Part shown: piece by piece, positions 13,404 through 16,235 of the stretch
Layout of the letters: each line of letters opens with the position of its first letter
How positions within the stretch are numbered: position 1 is the stretch's first letter
Source: Ruminiclostridium sp.
GTDB lineage: Bacteria; Bacillota_A; Clostridia; Oscillospirales; Ruminococcaceae
Direction: 5' to 3'
Length of the DNA: 16,235 nucleotides
NCBI GenBank assembly: GCA_017550775.1
Contig: JAFZOA010000013.1
Span: forward strand, 1 to 16,235
Notes under the pieces: generated by a model
Told to the model about the DNA's origin: nothing
Databases searched by the model: none
Seen by the model: the letters and a program-made list of their open reading frames with translations, nothing else
Translations under genes and position numbers: made by a program

Positions 13404-15077
13404 ATGCTTTTAGACCGCTATCTTCCTCGTATAGAATTTGATTCTTACGAGGATTTCGTACAGAACTATCGGGTAAACATCCCCGAAAACTTCAATTTCG
13501 GCTGGGATATCGTTGACGAATGGGCTAAGCAGGAGCCAGATAAAAGGGCTATGCTCTGGCTCAGCCATGACAAACAGGAGCGCACCTTCACTTTCACCGA
13601 TATATCGAGGCTCTCGAATCAGACCTGCCACTATTTCCGCAGTCTCGGACTTAAAAAAGGCGACGTTGTTCTTCTCATTCTCCGCCGCCGCTGGGAGTAC
13701 TGGGTAATAGCCACGGCTCTGCATAAGCTCGGAGTTATCCTTATCCCGGGAAATCTTCTTTTTACAACTCATGATATTGCCTACCGCGGAAATATGGCGG
13801 GAATATCCGCAATCATCGCCTGCGACGACGAATACATCCGCACTCAGATCGACGGAGCCGCACCGCAGATAAAGACTCTCCGCAAGAAAATTGCTGTTGC
13901 CGAACCCCGTGACGGCTGGGATTTCTTCGAGGACGAGATCGCAAAGTATCCCGATACCTTCGAGCGCCCTACCGACGACCAGGCTACAAAAGCTACCGAT
14001 ATCATGCTGATATATTTCACCTCCGGCTCTACCGGTATGCCCAAAATGGTATGCCATAACTATACATACCCTCTCGGTCATATTGTTACCGCGAAGTACT
14101 GGCATCAGGTACAGGAAAACAAGCTCCATATGTCTATCTCGGATTCGGGCTGGGCTAAGTTCGGCTGGGGCAAGATCTACGGTCAGTGGATATGCGGGGC
14201 TGTACAGTTCGTTTACGATTTCACCGGACGCTTCGACGCAAAGGATATGCTCTCTGTCATAAGCAAGTACAAGCTCACCACCTTCTGCGCTCCCCCCACA
14301 ATGTACCGCTTCATGCTTCAGGAGGATATGACTCAGTACGACCTTTCCACTATCGAGAACTTCTGCAACGCCGGCGAACCGCTTAATCCCGAGGTATTCA
14401 ACCGTATCTATGAGCTTACCGGCAAGAAAATGCGTGAAGGCTTCGGCCAGACCGAGGGCTCCGTACTTATCGCCAACTTCCCGTGGATAGATCCCAAACC
14501 GGGTTCCACCGGAAAGCCTTCCCCGCTTTATAATATCCGCCTCCTCCGTCCTGACGGCACCGAGACCGAAGACGGTGAAGAAGGAAGCATCATGGCGTGC
14601 GATATAGACAAGCATCATCCGACAGGACTTTTCTGCGGCTACTACAAGGACCCCGATCTGACCAAGGCTGTTCTCGGCGGTACCAACTATGATACCGGCG
14701 ACGTTGCATGGCGTGATTCCCACGGATATTTCTGGTTCGTTGGCAGAAACGACGACGTTATTAAATGCTCCGGATACCGTATCGGCCCGTTCGAGGTCGA
14801 AAGCGCACTGCTCACTCACCCCGCTGTAGTTGAGTCCGCTATAACCGGCGCGCCCGATCCTATAAGAGGTCAGATCGTAAAGGCTACCGTAGTTCTCGCA
14901 AAGGGATATACCCCGTCTCCCGAGCTTACAAAGGAGCTTCAGGATCATGTCAAGCGTGAGACCGCGCCTTACAAGTACCCCCGTGTTATCGAATATGTGG
15001 ACGAGCTTCCGAAAACTCTCGGCGGCAAGATCAAACGTGCCCAGATAAGACACAACGATGAGGAGAATTCAAAATAA
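13404..15077 (+). CDS. AMP-forming acyl-CoA synthetase (ANL superfamily)
   Basis: 557 aa. ANL core motifs in order: A3 YFTSGSTGMPKMVCH (204-218; ATP phosphate loop), A5 GFGQTEGS (346-353), A7 YDTGDVAWRD (429-438), A8 hinge GRNDDVIKCSGYRIGPFEVE (446-465), and A10 PKTLGGKIKR with catalytic K542. It would activate a carboxylic acid with ATP to the acyl-AMP and pass it to CoA in the cytoplasm. Length and the CSGYRIGPFEVES hinge are closest to the acetyl/medium-chain acyl-CoA synthetase group; the exact acid cannot be read. No carrier or other fused domain. The start has AAGGAGAG about ten bases upstream. Cotranscribed with the XRE-cupin gene before it and probably the gene 23 bases after. Confidence 0.92.
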   Translation: MLLDRYLPRIEFDSYEDFVQNYRVNIPENFNFGWDIVDEWAKQEPDKRAMLWLSHDKQERTFTFTDISRLSNQTCHYFRSLGLKKGDVVLLILRRRWEYWVIATALHKLGVILIPGNLLFTTHDIAYRGNMAGISAIIACDDEYIRTQIDGAAPQIKTLRKKIAVAEPRDGWDFFEDEIAKYPDTFERPTDDQATKATDIMLIYFTSGSTGMPKMVCHNYTYPLGHIVTAKYWHQVQENKLHMSISDSGWAKFGWGKIYGQWICGAVQFVYDFTGRFDAKDMLSVISKYKLTTFCAPPTMYRFMLQEDMTQYDLSTIENFCNAGEPLNPEVFNRIYELTGKKMREGFGQTEGSVLIANFPWIDPKPGSTGKPSPLYNIRLLRPDGTETEDGEEGSIMACDIDKHHPTGLFCGYYKDPDLTKAVLGGTNYDTGDVAWRDSHGYFWFVGRNDDVIKCSGYRIGPFEVESALLTHPAVVESAITGAPDPIRGQIVKATVVLAKGYTPSPELTKELQDHVKRETAPYKYPRVIEYVDELPKTLGGKIKRAQIRHNDEENSK

Positions 15078-15100
15078 CCGGACCAGGGTGAACATAGCGC

Positions 15101-16235
15101 ATGACAGTATTCGAGAAAATGATAGATGCCGGTAAGCACCTGTGGTGCAGAGAAGCGGCACTCGTGCGCGTTGTCGGCGGCAGAAAAGCGCTCACACAGA
15201 TAAACTCCGGAGAGACCGATGAGTACGATTTTAAGATAAATCTGATGCTTAACGGAAAACCCATAATGCAGGGCGAATATCCCGTCTGCCAGACCTGTTG
15301 TGCGCTGCTCGCGAGAGGTTACGGTATCGAAAAGACCGATTGCGAAGAGCTGAAAACTATCCGCGATAAGATCAATTCGGACTATACCGGATTCCGGTCG
15401 GCGCTGAGTAACATCGAGCCGATACTTGACCTGCTCGATGACGGGTATTATGTTGTAGCGTATGCGAAGCTTTACCCTACCGATGGCAGCGGACATTTCT
15501 TCATGAACGTTCCCGACGAAATGACAGATACCGATGCCGCCTGTTCCGATTATTACAACAGCGAGTTTCTGACCATTACGCAGGGATTTCCCGCATACAT
15601 CTATCCAACGCAGTCGAATTCCTCGCTTGACACCGAAAGGGCTGCGCACTACCTCGAAAGCATCGACATGGATATTGCTCCGAGGGCTGTTGCTTACTAC
15701 GACTACGGCTTTGTCTGCGCTCTGCTGGACGGGCATCATAAAGCGTATGCCGCAGCAATGAAGGGCTGCCTTCTGCCGGCTCTTGTGATAATCCCATTAT
15801 CATGTATCGGTAAAGATTGGCAAACTCGGGAGGAATGCGCTTACTTCGCAGATATTACGCTCCCGGCAGCAGAGCTTGAAGGCTTGAAATATAAGCGACT
15901 CTCCGAAAAGCGGGAAGTCACATCTGAAAGCTTTCACAATGAGCCGATACCGGAGACAGACCTTGATCTGAGCCTGTACCCGACCGTTGAGGAGCTTACC
16001 GGGATATACGCGGCAGGCGCGGAGAACCTTGACGTTACTCCGGAGCTCGCGGAGAAATGGTTGGAAAGCAAAAACAGGGATGACCGCGAAAGGCTCCGCT
16101 GCGTCCTGCGATACTACGCAAAACGGGCTCCGGAACGGGCATACGGTATAGCGAGGACCGTTGTGGCAAAAGCCCCGGAAACTCCCGATCTTACGCGCCT
16201 CATCATTCTGTCATACAGGATAATAGCCGTCCGCA
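15101..16235 (+). CDS. Unrecognised protein, 3' partial (378+ aa)
   Basis: Open from ATG 15101 to the window edge. An in-frame TAG at 15095 makes this the first possible start; AGGGTGA lies about nine bases before it. Not recognised. It is soluble, with WCREAALVRVVGGRKAL at the front, a cysteine cluster CQTCCALLARGYG (63-75), a beta-rich middle (YYVVAYAKLYPTDGSGH), and LLDGHHKAYAAAMKG (about 208-222), a motif like the DGHHR loop of ParB/Srx-type and related folds, in which that loop binds nucleotide or metal. The visible end is rich in short helices and resembles helical repeats. It is 23 bases from the ligase stop, so probably in the same operon. The function is open. Confidence 0.75.
   Translation, partial: MTVFEKMIDAGKHLWCREAALVRVVGGRKALTQINSGETDEYDFKINLMLNGKPIMQGEYPVCQTCCALLARGYGIEKTDCEELKTIRDKINSDYTGFRSALSNIEPILDLLDDGYYVVAYAKLYPTDGSGHFFMNVPDEMTDTDAACSDYYNSEFLTITQGFPAYIYPTQSNSSLDTERAAHYLESIDMDIAPRAVAYYDYGFVCALLDGHHKAYAAAMKGCLLPALVIIPLSCIGKDWQTREECAYFADITLPAAELEGLKYKRLSEKREVTSESFHNEPIPETDLDLSLYPTVEELTGIYAAGAENLDVTPELAEKWLESKNRDDRERLRCVLRYYAKRAPERAYGIARTVVAKAPETPDLTRLIILSYRIIAVR

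Noticed and set aside
13410..15053. 547-codon open frame opposite the acyl-CoA synthetase
   Set aside because: The opposite strand encodes a complete ANL enzyme. This frame has no family motif and no ribosome site; it is a by-product of the codon bias.
14969..15739. 256-codon minus-strand frame over the ligase end and the next gene
   Set aside because: No start signal or motifs; it covers the reverse of two better-supported genes.
1..16235. CRISPR array, tRNA or rRNA genes
   Set aside because: No regularly spaced direct repeats, no cloverleaf with CCA-type end and no conserved rRNA segments were seen on either strand.

Overview
The window looks like a chromosomal accessory region of a low-to-mid GC Firmicute, most likely a gut or rumen Ruminococcus/Oscillospiraceae relative. 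This rests on strong GGAGG-type ribosome sites, TATAAT/TTGACA promoters, a sporulation-type sigma-70 remnant, a MATE transporter fused to a GHKL ATPase domain, and an XRE-cupin regulator next to an AMP-binding ligase. The genus is inferred from protein character, not from a marker gene.

Layout. 1-1033 (+): the 3' part of a DEDD exonuclease-like gene and a small four-helix membrane protein, closed by a two-way terminator. 1070-5093 (-): a run of six genes, read right to left: an acidic hypothetical protein, a PPP-type phosphatase, a hypothetical protein, a 64-aa protein, an RNase J-like metallo-beta-lactamase/beta-CASP protein, and a predicted PD-(D/E)XK nuclease. The last two form a tight unit behind their own promoter and a palindromic operator candidate. 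5246-6009 (-): a sigma-70 factor broken by a one-base frameshift and an in-frame amber codon. 6109-7290: a perfect 18-bp hairpin and a dead IS5-family transposase with two lesions. 7339-9005 (-): an intact hipBA toxin-antitoxin pair. 9053-10082: a gene-poor stretch with decayed coding fragments, a ~230-bp concentric palindrome containing two DnaA-box-like sites, and a 25-aa microprotein. 10085-11884 (-): the MATE-ATPase fusion. 11885-12819: no intact gene, but a textbook minus-strand promoter with a 15-bp inverted repeat around its -10, leading into decayed sequence. 12820-end (+): XRE-cupin regulator, acyl-CoA synthetase-like ligase and an unrecognised gene running off the window, probably one operon.

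The right-hand operon looks like ordinary metabolism with its own regulator. The middle shows insertion and decay: broken sigma factor, dead IS, gene fragments and orphan control sites around an intact hipBA module. The least explained structures are the concentric palindrome at 9703-9929, the orphan promoter-operator at 12540-12593, and the paired nuclease genes at 1070-3120. No CRISPR array, tRNA or rRNA was seen.
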